Of a stretch of 19,295 nt of DNA, positions 6,465 through 14,389 are shown piece after piece. How positions within the stretch are numbered: the first letter of the stretch is position 1; the number at the start of each line of letters is the position of its first letter. Position numbers and translations under genes: made by a program. The DNA comes from Ascidiaceihabitans sp047624005 (GTDB lineage: Bacteria > Pseudomonadota > Alphaproteobacteria > Rhodobacterales > Rhodobacteraceae), in NCBI GenBank assembly GCA_047624005.1, contig JBLHPE010000041.1:1-19295 (forward strand), given 5' to 3'. The notes below the pieces were generated by a model, which was not told the origin of the DNA, did not search any database, and was given only the letters and a program-made list of their open reading frames with translations.

Positions 6465-8891
6465 TCACTGTTTTCGACGTTTCGCACGTAATGTTGGGTC
6501 TTCTTGCGTGGGGTCTTCGGGCCACGGGTGGCGGGGGTAGGATCCGCGCATGTCTTTGCGCACATCTGCATAGCTGGTTGCCCAGAAACGTGGCAGATCC
6601 GTGGTAATCTGGACAGGCTTTTGGGCGGGCGAAAGCAGCGTGATTTGTAAGGGTTCGCTGCCGATCATCGGGTGCCGGGTGACGCCAAAGACCTCTTGAA
6701 TACGCAAGGCAATTTGTGGCTGGGCACCGGAGTAATCGATTGGGATAGACCGCCCCAGTGGTGTTTCAAACTTGCCGGGCACCGCGCGATCCAACATTTG
6801 CGTTTGGTCCCAATTCAGGCGCGCACGCAACGCCTCGATAACGTCAAAGGCTTTCCAATCGGCCGTGCTGCGCACCCCATTGATATGCGGGAGCAACCAG
6901 TCTTCCAGCGTTTCAAGGAGGTGATCCTCATCAACTGAGGGGAAGCTCACATCACTCATCAACTTGCTGCGGGCGATGAACCGTCTGGCTGATTTCGACA
7001 GCTTTAGACCCAGCTGTCTAACCCCCTCTAGCATTGCGACAGCGATCTCTTCATCGGGGGCGTCAGACCAACTGCGGTCATCTAAAACCAGCGATCCAAA
7101 GCGTTCTTGGGTGCGGGTCAAAACCCGACCCTCGCGACGGGACCAAAGGCATATGTCTTGCCATTCGATTTGATCGCTAAACAAAACGCGCAATTCGCTT
7201 TCGGCCAATGGGACGGCTTGCCTGATGCGGGCTTCGCGTGGATCACCGTCAAGATCGGTCGCGACGATCAGTCGATGGCCGCCTAATGCGTCCTCTGGCG
7301 GCATAATGGCCCCTTTGCCACCCGATAGGACGAAGCGGGGCGCGTCGCCTGTGCGACGCAACCCGATCCGGTCGGGGTAGGCCAGTGCGGCGTGTTCTGC
7401 CAACGAGAATGACCGTTTGGAGGCTGGCGCACGTTTGGCCAGACGCCTTGTCTCTACCTTGATCCGCTCAAGCGCACCTCGGTTGACGGCAACGCCAAAT
7501 CGCTTCGGGTCGCGCAGCGCTTGGATGCGCAAGTTTAGATCGACAGAGACGCCGCGCAACGGGTCACGCTCGGCCAAAAGGGCCGCGACCTCTGCAGCAT
7601 TTGAACCAGCGGTTTCGATCATGTGAGCAAGGCGTGGGTGAAGTGGGTAGCGGGACAATGCGCGACCGTGGGATGTGATCCGGCCTTTGGCATCTAATCC
7701 GCCAAGCATTTGTAAAACAGCCTGTGCCTCGGCCAAACGGCCAGCATGCGGAGGGGTTACGAATTGCAGTGCCTCTGGGCCTGATCCCCAGACGGCCAGT
7801 TCGAGGGCGAAACCAGTCAGATCACCAGCGTCGATTTCTGCGGGTGGGTAAGCGGCCAATGCGCCATCTTCTCCGCGCGTCCAAACCTTGTAGCAATCGC
7901 CGGATTGAACACGGCCTGCACGGCCTGCACGTTGTGTGGCCTCGGCCCGTGTGACCCGTTCAGTGACAAGGCGTGACATGCCACTGGCGGGATCAAATCG
8001 GGCGCGCCGTGACTTGCCGCCGTCCACGACAACTTTGATGTCTGGGATGGTGAGGGAGGTTTCGGCGATTGAGGTGGCGAGAACGATTTTACGGCCCTGT
8101 TTGGCGGGTGCAATGGCCTCGCGTTGAGCCGCAAAATCCATAGCACCAAACAGGGGGGCAAGGGTGACGTCGCTTGCGACTTGATGTTCCAGCAGGCTGT
8201 GGACGCGGCGAATCTCACCCTCGCCGGGAAGGAAGACAAGGACGCTGCCTGTGGTCTCATTTAGGGCCGAAAGCGTGGTGTCTGCGACGGCTTGTTCAAA
8301 ACGGATGGTTTTCGAAAGTGGCTTGTCGAGCCAATGAGGTGTGACCTCAAACGAGCGCCCCTCAGATGTTATGATTGGTGCGTCCATGACCTCTGCGATG
8401 GGCCCCGCGTCCAAGGTCGCGGACATGGTGACCAGCAACAGATCATCGCGCAGCGCCCCTGCCACTTCGAGACAGAGGGCAAGGCCCAGGTCAGCGTTCA
8501 GGCTGCGTTCGTGGAATTCGTCAAAGATGACCGCGCCAATGTTTGGCAGGTCTGGCTGATCTTGTAACATGCGGGTCAGGATGCCTTCGGTCACGACCTC
8601 GATCCGAGTAGCCTTGCTGATCTTTGAGGTGCCACGGATGCGATAACCGACCGTGCCACCGACGGCTTCCCCAAGTGTCTCTGCCATGCGTTCCGCTGCG
8701 GCGCGTGCGGCAAGTCGGCGCGGTTCCAGCATCAGGATTTTGCCCGTTGTTAAGTTCGCATCCAGCATCGCCAGCGGTACACGTGTTGTCTTACCTGCCC
8801 CAGGGGGGGCTTGCAGCACAACGCGGCCCTTTCGGCGCAGGGCGTCGATCACATCAGGCAAAACCGCATCAATGGGTAGGGTTGGTATCAT
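6465..8891 (-). CDS. hrpB: ATP-dependent helicase HrpB (DEAH family)
   Basis: An 808-residue DEAH-type RNA helicase. Walker A APPGAGKTT is at 28-36, the Walker B/DEAH box appears as DEFH at 124-127, the SAT motif is present (TMSATLD), and motif VI reads QRAGRAGR near residue 320. After the two RecA-like domains come the helicase-associated HA2 region and the HrpB C-terminal domain, giving the usual length near 800-820. In other bacteria HrpB is non-essential with a poorly defined RNA substrate. It starts at ATG 8891, with AAGG four bases upstream. It diverges from meaB (106 bases between starts) and its stop is one base from the gnd stop on the other strand. Confidence 0.95.
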   Translation of the reverse strand: MIPTLPIDAVLPDVIDALRRKGRVVLQAPPGAGKTTRVPLAMLDANLTTGKILMLEPRRLAARAAAERMAETLGEAVGGTVGYRIRGTSKISKATRIEVVTEGILTRMLQDQPDLPNIGAVIFDEFHERSLNADLGLALCLEVAGALRDDLLLVTMSATLDAGPIAEVMDAPIITSEGRSFEVTPHWLDKPLSKTIRFEQAVADTTLSALNETTGSVLVFLPGEGEIRRVHSLLEHQVASDVTLAPLFGAMDFAAQREAIAPAKQGRKIVLATSIAETSLTIPDIKVVVDGGKSRRARFDPASGMSRLVTERVTRAEATQRAGRAGRVQSGDCYKVWTRGEDGALAAYPPAEIDAGDLTGFALELAVWGSGPEALQFVTPPHAGRLAEAQAVLQMLGGLDAKGRITSHGRALSRYPLHPRLAHMIETAGSNAAEVAALLAERDPLRGVSVDLNLRIQALRDPKRFGVAVNRGALERIKVETRRLAKRAPASKRSFSLAEHAALAYPDRIGLRRTGDAPRFVLSGGKGAIMPPEDALGGHRLIVATDLDGDPREARIRQAVPLAESELRVLFSDQIEWQDICLWSRREGRVLTRTQERFGSLVLDDRSWSDAPDEEIAVAMLEGVRQLGLKLSKSARRFIARSKLMSDVSFPSVDEDHLLETLEDWLLPHINGVRSTADWKAFDVIEALRARLNWDQTQMLDRAVPGKFETPLGRSIPIDYSGAQPQIALRIQEVFGVTRHPMIGSEPLQITLLSPAQKPVQITTDLPRFWATSYADVRKDMRGSYPRHPWPEDPTQEDPTLRAKRRKQ

Positions 8892-8997
8892 GCAGCCTTA
8901 TCCGTCAATCTGTACGCAAGGCCAAGTGGAAGTGATGTGAGGCTAGACATTTGACCTGTGCTGCAGGACAAAAGCGCCAAGTAGGGGTGAGATGCAC

Positions 8998-9972
8998 ATG
9001 GACCTAGACGATCTGGCAAAACGAATAGCGATGGGCGAACGCCGTGCCTTGGCGCGTGGCATTACGCTTGTTGAGAGTTCACGAAGCGATCATCGTGTGC
9101 AAGCGGCGCATCTTCTGGCGGCTTTGCCACAAGATCGTCAGGCGTTGCGGATTGGTATGTCGGGTACGCCGGGTGTTGGTAAGTCTACGTTTATCGAGAG
9201 CTTTGGTATGATGCTGACGGGGCAAGGCCTGCGTGTTGCCGTGTTGGCCGTTGATCCTTCCTCGGCCCGTTCAGGTGGATCGATTTTAGGTGATAAGACC
9301 CGTATGGATCGTTTGGCCCGCGATCCGAATGCCTTTATTCGCCCGTCGCCCAGTCAGACCCACCTTGGCGGTGTGGCACGTCGCACGCGTGAGGCTGTGG
9401 CGTTGTGTGAGGGCGCTGGCTTTGATGTTGTTCTGATTGAAACAGTTGGCGTGGGCCAGTCTGAAACCGTGGTCGCGCAGATGTCGGATTTGTTCATGTT
9501 GTTATTGGCACCCGCAGGGGGTGATGAGTTGCAGGGCGTCAAACGTGGCATCATGGAGATGGCGGATATTATCCTTGTGAACAAAGCCGATGGGGATTTG
9601 AAACCTGTCGCGATGCGCACCTGCGCCGATTATTCGGGTGCATTGCGTCTGATGCGCAAACGGCCCCAAGATCCAGAAACGTTCCCAAAGGCTATGATGG
9701 TTTCCGCGTTGCAAGAGCAGGGCCTACAGGATGTTTGGGAGCAGATGCAGGAGCTAAATACATGGCGGCGCGAGCACGGGTTTTTTGACGGAACCCGTTC
9801 GGCGCAAGCGCAGTATTGGTTTGAGGAAGATGTGCGGGCGGCTTTATTAGCTCAGCTTGATCAACGAGCCGTGAAGGATGAAATGCGCCGACTTGGCGGC
9901 AAGGTGGCATCTGGTGCAATTGATCCCGCTGTTGCGGCGGCGCAGATGTTGTCGGTTTTGCGCGAGTCGTAA
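8998..9972 (+). CDS. meaB: Methylmalonyl-CoA mutase-associated GTPase MeaB
   Basis: A 324-residue SIMIBI-class GTPase (MeaB/ArgK) that chaperones adenosylcobalamin loading and protects methylmalonyl-CoA mutase, needed in propionate and ethylmalonyl-CoA metabolism. The P-loop GTPGVGKST is at 56-64; AVDPSS, ETVGVGQSE and the base-specificity motif NKAD are all visible. The family C-terminal dimerisation helices are present. ATG 8998 is favoured over ATG 8992 because the AGGGGTGA site (8983-8990) is seven bases from the former but only one from the latter. The mutase genes are not in the window. A hairpin-rich spacer separates it from the convergent DUF2855 gene. Confidence 0.95.
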   Translation: MDLDDLAKRIAMGERRALARGITLVESSRSDHRVQAAHLLAALPQDRQALRIGMSGTPGVGKSTFIESFGMMLTGQGLRVAVLAVDPSSARSGGSILGDKTRMDRLARDPNAFIRPSPSQTHLGGVARRTREAVALCEGAGFDVVLIETVGVGQSETVVAQMSDLFMLLLAPAGGDELQGVKRGIMEMADIILVNKADGDLKPVAMRTCADYSGALRLMRKRPQDPETFPKAMMVSALQEQGLQDVWEQMQELNTWRREHGFFDGTRSAQAQYWFEEDVRAALLAQLDQRAVKDEMRRLGGKVASGAIDPAVAAAQMLSVLRES

Positions 9973-9979
9973 GCGGCGA

Positions 9980-10030
9980 GGGGGCAGCCACGTCCTGCGG
10001 ACACCCCCGAAGTTTATTTGATAAAATAAA
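9980..10030. terminator. Hairpin-rich convergent spacer, possible bidirectional terminator
   Basis: Between the convergent meaB and DUF2855 stops lie two structures. GGGGG (9980-9984) can pair with CCCCC (10004-10008), enclosing a small GTCC/GGAC hairpin (9992-9995 with 9999-10002). Next to it an A/T hairpin has arms TTTATTT (10013-10019) and AAATAAA (10024-10030). On the minus strand the text after the DUF2855 stop reads AAATAAACTTCGGGGGT, similar to the element after argD. No long U-run is seen, so termination strength is uncertain. Confidence 0.5.
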
Positions 10031-10036
10031 GTTGGA

Positions 10037-11137
10037 TTAGGCGTGCATCGATAGAATGTGGCCTGTGGCTGGGTTAATCCGGCCGTTCAACATTTCTGTA
10101 TAGGAAGATTGAACTGCGTCTGGGCCGCTTGTGGATGAGATACCCATCCATCTTGCTGCGTCGGCAAAGAATGCAGCAGACGCTGCGCCAACCCGTTCTT
10201 GGAAGCCGGTCGGTGTCCAGTCTTTGATTCGTTGTTGGGCATAGGTTGGGGCGAAGAAGAATGCGGGCTTAGGCCCACCTTTTAGGCCCTCGATGTGGTT
10301 GCTGGTGTTTTGCCAGTGTGTCAGCCCCACGCGACAGCTGTTGGTCAGGTGCTCATCAAAATGGCCGTGAATGCGTCGTATGGTGTCGGCGTCACCAGCC
10401 ATGTCGATAAAGGCCGTTTTTGTTTTGGGGAGGGTTTCGATGGCGTCGTAAGTAATGACTTCATCATAGCAGCCAAGGCTTTCAGTAAATGCGTCATTGC
10501 CCGCGCTGGTTAATCCCACGATCTTCAAATTGGCGGGTTTGTCGCGTGCCATCAAAAAGGCCACCCCGATGGCGGTTTTACTGGACGCGCTTGAGAGGAT
10601 GAGTGTTTCAGCCCCAAAACAGTTATTTTCGCGATGCAAATCGTCCAATAAGAATGATGTCGTAAAGAGGGGGCGCAGCAAGCTGATCAGGCCTTCGTGT
10701 TCGGGCGCATAGGCTGGGTCTTGGCTGGTAAAGCTATATTGGTTGTAGATTGGGGACATTTCTTGGCGATGCGGCACCATATCTGTCATCCCAAACGGAT
10801 TGATTTTTCCGGGTTCAATCATCAAGTGCGTGGACATTGGCAGATACCCATAAACGCGCGTTCCTGTTGCGATTTGTGGGTGCGCGGAGGCGATGACCTC
10901 GGCGTAGCCCCAAACGGGCACGCGCCCAAACCCATCCTGATCGCTGGGGAAAAAGTTCCAATAGCCCATTGCGTCGGGTGCGACTGCGTAGGTGATATTA
11001 TTGGCGGTCAATGCGAAATGATCAATGCGTAGCAGGCACTGCCCGTCCTCTGGCGTGTCAGGGAATATGGATTGCACAGTCTGTGTTTCGCTAAGTTTTG
11101 CGCGGTTTACGATCAGATCTTGGCCAGTGATGGGCAT
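10037..11137 (-). CDS. DUF2855 family protein (MDR-like fold, unknown function)
   Basis: A 366-residue protein that matches the DUF2855 pattern: YWNFFPSDQDGFGRVPVWGYAEV split over early residues, RVYGYLPMSTHLMIEPG, NQYSFTSQDP, LLRPLFTTSFLLDD, LSSASSKTAIGVAF, VGLTSAGN, VGLTHWQNT and a late FFFAPTYAQQR. The layout, with a nucleotide-binding-like central region, resembles medium-chain dehydrogenases/reductases, but no substrate is established for the family to my knowledge. The start is ATG 11137 because AAAGGA lies seven bases upstream on the minus strand; the longer open frame to 11257 has no support. The gene stands alone, convergent with meaB and divergent from rpmB. Confidence 0.85.
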   Translation of the reverse strand: MPITGQDLIVNRAKLSETQTVQSIFPDTPEDGQCLLRIDHFALTANNITYAVAPDAMGYWNFFPSDQDGFGRVPVWGYAEVIASAHPQIATGTRVYGYLPMSTHLMIEPGKINPFGMTDMVPHRQEMSPIYNQYSFTSQDPAYAPEHEGLISLLRPLFTTSFLLDDLHRENNCFGAETLILSSASSKTAIGVAFLMARDKPANLKIVGLTSAGNDAFTESLGCYDEVITYDAIETLPKTKTAFIDMAGDADTIRRIHGHFDEHLTNSCRVGLTHWQNTSNHIEGLKGGPKPAFFFAPTYAQQRIKDWTPTGFQERVGAASAAFFADAARWMGISSTSGPDAVQSSYTEMLNGRINPATGHILSMHA

Positions 11138-11263
11138 GTGCAGGTCCTTTGCTTTGAGGTTGAAATCAGCTTGGCATCCTTGTGGATTGGCCAGCAAGGC
11201 CGTGAATGATGTTCCGTTACGACGTTTTTGTGTAAAAGGATCGGGTGTTGCTGGCAATTCGGG

Positions 11264-11292
11264 TTGACCAGCCCTGCGATTCCCCCTAATGC
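11264..11292 (+). promoter_or_regulatory. Probable rpmB promoter
   Basis: TTGACC (11264-11269), a 17-base spacer and TAATGC (11287-11292) form a plausible housekeeping promoter about 90 bases upstream of the rpmB start. It lies in the divergent DUF2855-rpmB intergenic region. Confidence 0.45.
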
Positions 11293-11383
11293 CAACGAAC
11301 GAATTTAGGGTGCGACCTACGTCTGCATCCGGCGTCGTTTAAGAGGACCGCCTCGAGAACGACCACAGCAAAAGGATGATCCC

Positions 11384-11674
11384 ATGTCGCGTCGTTGCGA
11401 ATTGACCGGTAAAGGCCCCATGTCTGGCAACAATGTCAGCCATGCGAACAATAAAACTAAGCGTCGGTTCTTGCCGAACCTGAACGATGTGACTTTGCAG
11501 TCCGAAGTTCTGGGTCGCGGCATCAAGTTCCGCATCTCTGCGGCTGCTTTGCGCACCGTTGATCACCGTGGTGGTTTGGACGCGTTCTTTGCTAAATCCA
11601 AAGATAGCGAATTGTCTACCAGCGCGTTGAAAGTGAAAAAAGAAATCTCGAAAGCCCAAGCCGCAGCTGCTTAA
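11384..11674 (+). CDS. rpmB: 50S ribosomal protein L28
   Basis: A 96-residue ribosomal protein of the large subunit. The N-terminus MSRRCELTGKGPMSGNNVSH followed by ANNKTKRRFLPNL is the L28 signature in its alphaproteobacterial form; the C-terminal Lys/Ala-rich tail and length fit this class. AAAGGA at 11371-11376 precedes the ATG by seven bases. It is a single-gene unit with a promoter candidate upstream and a strong terminator just downstream. Confidence 0.97.
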   Translation: MSRRCELTGKGPMSGNNVSHANNKTKRRFLPNLNDVTLQSEVLGRGIKFRISAAALRTVDHRGGLDAFFAKSKDSELSTSALKVKKEISKAQAAAA

Positions 11675-11696
11675 GCTTTTGACGATTAATTGATTT

Positions 11697-11734
11697 GGCC
11701 CCGTCTGTTTCGCAGGCGGGGTCGTTTCGTTTTG
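11697..11734 (+). terminator. Intrinsic terminator after rpmB
   Basis: Arms CCCCGTCTG (11699-11707) and CAGGCGGGG (11713-11721) pair around the loop TTTCG with one G-T wobble; two more outer pairs extend the stem. A T-rich tract (TCGTTTCGTTTTG) follows. This is the clearest rho-independent terminator in the window. Confidence 0.85.
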
Positions 11735-11776
11735 TCGCAGTTGTTTTGCTGTGATTGAGACGTTAGATTAAAGTAT

Positions 11777-12124
11777 ATGAAAACCCGCTCTAGCTTTGTG
11801 GCGATATGCCTTGCCTTGGTGCTTGTCCTGACAGGACAAAGCATGGCGGCTGCGCGTGGTGCAAATGATGCTACGGGCCAGATGGTCCTGTGTACAGGAA
11901 CCGGTCCAGTTGTTGTTTACATGGACGAAAGCGGTGTTCCGACTCAGGCCCCGCATTTTTGTCCAGACTGCACCTTGGCCGCTTTAACGCCTATGATTTT
12001 GGATAGCGTCGAAGTGCCTTTGTTCGCGGTGATAACGCCTTACTTTTCAATGGCTTATATTGCCGCGCAAAGTGATGTTGAAATCTATGCCTATCTGTCT
12101 CGCGCACCGCCCCGCTTGATCTGA
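11777..12124 (+). CDS. Small exported CxxC protein, DUF2946-like, probably copper-associated
   Basis: A 115-residue protein with a Sec-type signal peptide (basic MKTRSS, hydrophobic core to about residue 20, cleavage likely after the SMAAA region). The mature part has C39, then HFCPDC (H60, C62, C65), a hydrophobic stretch (about 79-98), and an RAPP near the C-terminus. Small exported proteins with a late H-C-P-x-C motif and RAPP/RGPP end resemble DUF2946 proteins, which are often found beside copper genes. The next gene, 45 bases on, is a PCu(A)C copper chaperone, so a role in periplasmic metal binding is a fair inference. The family call is by pattern and the ribosome-binding site is weak. 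Confidence 0.6.
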   Translation: MKTRSSFVAICLALVLVLTGQSMAAARGANDATGQMVLCTGTGPVVVYMDESGVPTQAPHFCPDCTLAALTPMILDSVEVPLFAVITPYFSMAYIAAQSDVEIYAYLSRAPPRLI

Positions 12125-12169
12125 AACACGTTTATATTTTCAGATCACACGACAGAGGGGACATAAAGC

Positions 12170-12652
12170 ATGTCATTCAGATCTACATTCACGGCTGTGC
12201 TGACAGCATCTATTCTTATGACGACGACGGCATTTGCAGAAGGTCTTATGGTCAAAGACCCCTATGCACGCTCAGCGCGCCCAAATGCGCCAACTGGTGC
12301 AGCCTTCATGATGTTGCAGAACGACACGGATCAAGACCTAAAGCTGATTGGTGTGCGATCAGATGTCGCCAAACGTGTCGAATTGCATACGCATATCGAC
12401 AAGGGGGATGGCATCATGCAGATGCGGCAAATCGAAGGTGGCATTGCAATTTCGGCGGGTGAAAGCCACATGATGAAACGTGGCGGGGATCATGTTATGC
12501 TGATGGGATTGAACCAATCTTTGGTTGATGGCGAGACGATTACAGTCACTTTCGAGTTCGAAAACGCCGAAGATATGACCGTCGAAATCTCAATTGACAG
12601 TAAACGCAAACCTTCAAAAGACACAGGCCATTCGGGTCATAAGTCTAACTAA
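12170..12652 (+). CDS. Periplasmic copper chaperone PCu(A)C
   Basis: A 160-residue exported protein that delivers copper to the CuA/CuB sites of cytochrome oxidases in characterised relatives. It has a signal peptide (residues 1-23, cleavage after AFA) and the cupredoxin-like PCu(A)C domain starting VKDPYARSARPNAPTGAAFM. The copper ligands expected from the H(M)X10MX21HXM motif appear as H73, M85, H108 and M110; the second interval is 22 residues here instead of 21. A His-containing tail (GHSGHKSN) may add a weak metal site. AGAGGGG lies nine bases before the ATG. Likely co-transcribed with the preceding small exported protein. Confidence 0.9.
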   Translation: MSFRSTFTAVLTASILMTTTAFAEGLMVKDPYARSARPNAPTGAAFMMLQNDTDQDLKLIGVRSDVAKRVELHTHIDKGDGIMQMRQIEGGIAISAGESHMMKRGGDHVMLMGLNQSLVDGETITVTFEFENAEDMTVEISIDSKRKPSKDTGHSGHKSN

Positions 12653-12662
12653 ATAAACACTT

Positions 12663-12691
12663 TTAGCTGGACGTATGATGCGTCCGGCTAA
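12663..12691. terminator. 11-bp hairpin between convergent PCu(A)C and cobB genes
   Basis: Arms TTAGCTGGACG (12663-12673) and CGTCCGGCTAA (12681-12691) pair fully with one wobble around the loop TATGATG. The 3' arm includes the cobB stop codon on the minus strand. No strong U-run is present on either side, so it may act as a weak bidirectional terminator or as an mRNA 3'-end stabiliser. Confidence 0.6.
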
Positions 12692-13380
12692 CCCTTCAAA
12701 ACCTCGGTAACCCATGCTGGAACGGTTTCACTGGCCTTGCCAAAGCGTGTTTCGGAAAACTCGGATGCGACGGCTGAGGGCTCTAGGTTCAACTCGATTG
12801 TATGGGCACCGTAATGTGTGGCCATTTGCACGAAACCAGCGGCGGGGTAGACGTTGCCGGAGGTGCCGACGGCTACAAAAATATCAGCTTGTGACAGGGC
12901 GCGTTCGATCCGGTCCATTTGATACGGCATTTCGCCAAACCAGACGATGTCGGGGCGTGCCATAGGGGCCGCGCAGCTGGGGCAGGGGTCGCCTACGGCC
13001 ATTTTCATAGGCGCAGGCCAGCGGTTCTCACAGGTGGCGCAGAGTGCAGAATTGAGTGCGCCGTGCATGTGTAACACATGATTGCTGCCCCCACGTTCAT
13101 GCAAATCGTCAACGTTTTGAGTGACTAACAAGAGGTCTCCGCCATGCGCTGCCTCGAGCTGGGCCAATGCGACGTGGGCAGGGTTTGGGGCTGCGGTCGC
13201 CGCTTGCGAACGACGTTCGTTGTAGAAGTTCACGACCAGTCGGGGATCACGTTCGAATCCTTCAGGGGTGGCGACGTCTTCAATGCGATGTTGGGCCCAA
13301 AGACCGCCTTCATCGCGGAAGGTTCCGATACCGCTTTCGGCAGAAATACCTGCGCCGGTAAGGATGACGATGTTGGTCAT
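12688..13380 (-). CDS. cobB: NAD-dependent protein deacylase (sirtuin, CobB)
   Basis: A 230-residue class III sirtuin that removes acyl groups from protein lysines using NAD. GAGISAESGIGTFR starts at 9; TQNVDDLHERGG is near 87-98; the catalytic His is H106 in HMHGA; zinc ligands are C114, C117, C133 and C136; GTSGNVYPAAG closes the NAD site. Y53 and R56 in FYNERR match the YxxR pair that lets CobB/SIRT5-type enzymes remove succinyl groups. ATG 13380 (MTNIVILTGAG) is the family start, with AAAGGG nine bases upstream; the open frame extends to 13608 but that part is Pro/Thr-rich and covers the operator-like repeats. It converges with the copper genes. Confidence 0.95.
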   Translation of the reverse strand: MTNIVILTGAGISAESGIGTFRDEGGLWAQHRIEDVATPEGFERDPRLVVNFYNERRSQAATAAPNPAHVALAQLEAAHGGDLLLVTQNVDDLHERGGSNHVLHMHGALNSALCATCENRWPAPMKMAVGDPCPSCAAPMARPDIVWFGEMPYQMDRIERALSQADIFVAVGTSGNVYPAAGFVQMATHYGAHTIELNLEPSAVASEFSETRFGKASETVPAWVTEVLKG

Positions 13381-13494
13381 TTTGAACTGCCCTTTGTTGG
13401 TCGCGTCTTTGTTCCAGATGCGCGGGATGGGGGCAAGTGTGGGGCGCTGCGCTGGGTGATTAACGGGGCGTTCGGTGGGTGGGTTGGGCGTAAA

Positions 13495-13595
13495 TGTACA
13501 TACTGGGGTGTGATTTGTACAATTTTGTTGGGTGTGTGGGCTATGAATCAGAGCCGGTTTTGGAAATTTGTACAATTGCAGGGTTGAACTGTACA
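13495..13595. promoter_or_regulatory. Array of four helically phased TGTACA sites
   Basis: TGTACA occurs at 13495-13500, 13516-13521, 13569-13574 and 13590-13595. Spacings are 21, 53 and 21 bases, close to 2, 5 and 2 turns of DNA, so all four face one side of the helix. Sites 2-4 share TGTACAATT, sites 2 and 3 share TTTGTACAATT; site 1 reads AAATGTACA, the inverted orientation. The array lies in the 361-base spacer between the divergent cobB and methyltransferase genes, 115 bases from the cobB start. This looks like an operator for a cooperative dimeric regulator, which I cannot name. The rest of the spacer (13596-13741) shows no gene. Confidence 0.5.
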
Positions 13596-13741
13596 ATTTA
13601 GAGCGCACTTGGGCGTTAAGATATTGTTTAGGAATGGGCCACGTTAACGTTTGAAAGTTGATGGTAACTCTTGGGTAAGATTCTTAGGTTTTATGCAATG
13701 GCCGCTTTGAAATATGCAAATTCAATTTGGAAGGATAGATT

Positions 13742-14356
13742 ATGAGCGACGCAGCCTTTTGGGATAGAGCCGCCGAAAAATATGCCAAAGATGCCATTAG
13801 TGACATGTCGGCATATGAAGCAACGCGTGACCGTATCGGCGAAATCTTGGAACCGCACCACAGGGTTTTAGAACTTGGCTGTGGCACCGGATCAACTGCA
13901 TTGGAGTTGGCGGACATGGTTGCCAGCTATGTCGGGACGGACGTATCCGCCAAGATGGTCGCAATAGCGCAAAGTAAACAATCGAGTGAAACGCCCGCCC
14001 AACTTAGTTTTGAAGTGCATGACGCAGCTAAACTGCCGTCTGGACCGCGTGATGTGATTCTGGCCCTGAACTTGTTTCATCTGGTGCCGAACCTCGAAGA
14101 TGTTTTGGCGCAGATATATGAGGCGTTGCCGTCAGGTGGGTTGCTGATAGCAAAGACAGGTCTGTTGCAAGACGGCGCGTGGTATTTGCGATGGATGATT
14201 CCAGTAATGCGCGCGATTGGCAAAGCGCCATATGTGCGCAGTCTTGGTGAAGTCGAGTTGCTTGGCTTGCTAAATAAGACTGGGTTTTCGACCAATGAAA
14301 CTTTGGTGCAAGGCGGTATGGTGCCGCGTATGTTTACGGTTTCTAGCAAACCTTAA
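13742..14356 (+). CDS. Class I SAM-dependent methyltransferase
   Basis: A 204-residue cytoplasmic methyltransferase. Motif I RVLELGCGTGSTALEL spans about 41-56 (glycine loop at 46-50), the acidic SAM-ribose residue is D67 in VGTDVS, and the post-motifs LNLFHLVPNLEDVL and LPSGGLLIAKT follow in the normal order for a methyltransferase of the UbiE/Methyltransf_11-12 type. The substrate is not apparent. AAGGA at 13731-13735 precedes the ATG by six bases. It is transcribed away from cobB and ends 33 bases from the convergent LysR gene, so it is probably monocistronic. Confidence 0.85.
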   Translation: MSDAAFWDRAAEKYAKDAISDMSAYEATRDRIGEILEPHHRVLELGCGTGSTALELADMVASYVGTDVSAKMVAIAQSKQSSETPAQLSFEVHDAAKLPSGPRDVILALNLFHLVPNLEDVLAQIYEALPSGGLLIAKTGLLQDGAWYLRWMIPVMRAIGKAPYVRSLGEVELLGLLNKTGFSTNETLVQGGMVPRMFTVSSKP

Positions 14357-14389
14357 GTTTGGATACAGGGGCTGATTCAGGAAGGGGAA

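Noticed and set aside
11138..11257. 40-codon N-terminal extension of the DUF2855 gene
   Set aside because: AAAGGA seven bases before ATG 11137 and the family-like start there make the extension unnecessary.
13381..13608. N-terminal extension of cobB to 13608
   Set aside because: The extra 76 codons are Pro/Thr-rich, not sirtuin-like, and cover the TGTACA sites; ATG 13380 has a ribosome-binding site and the conserved start.
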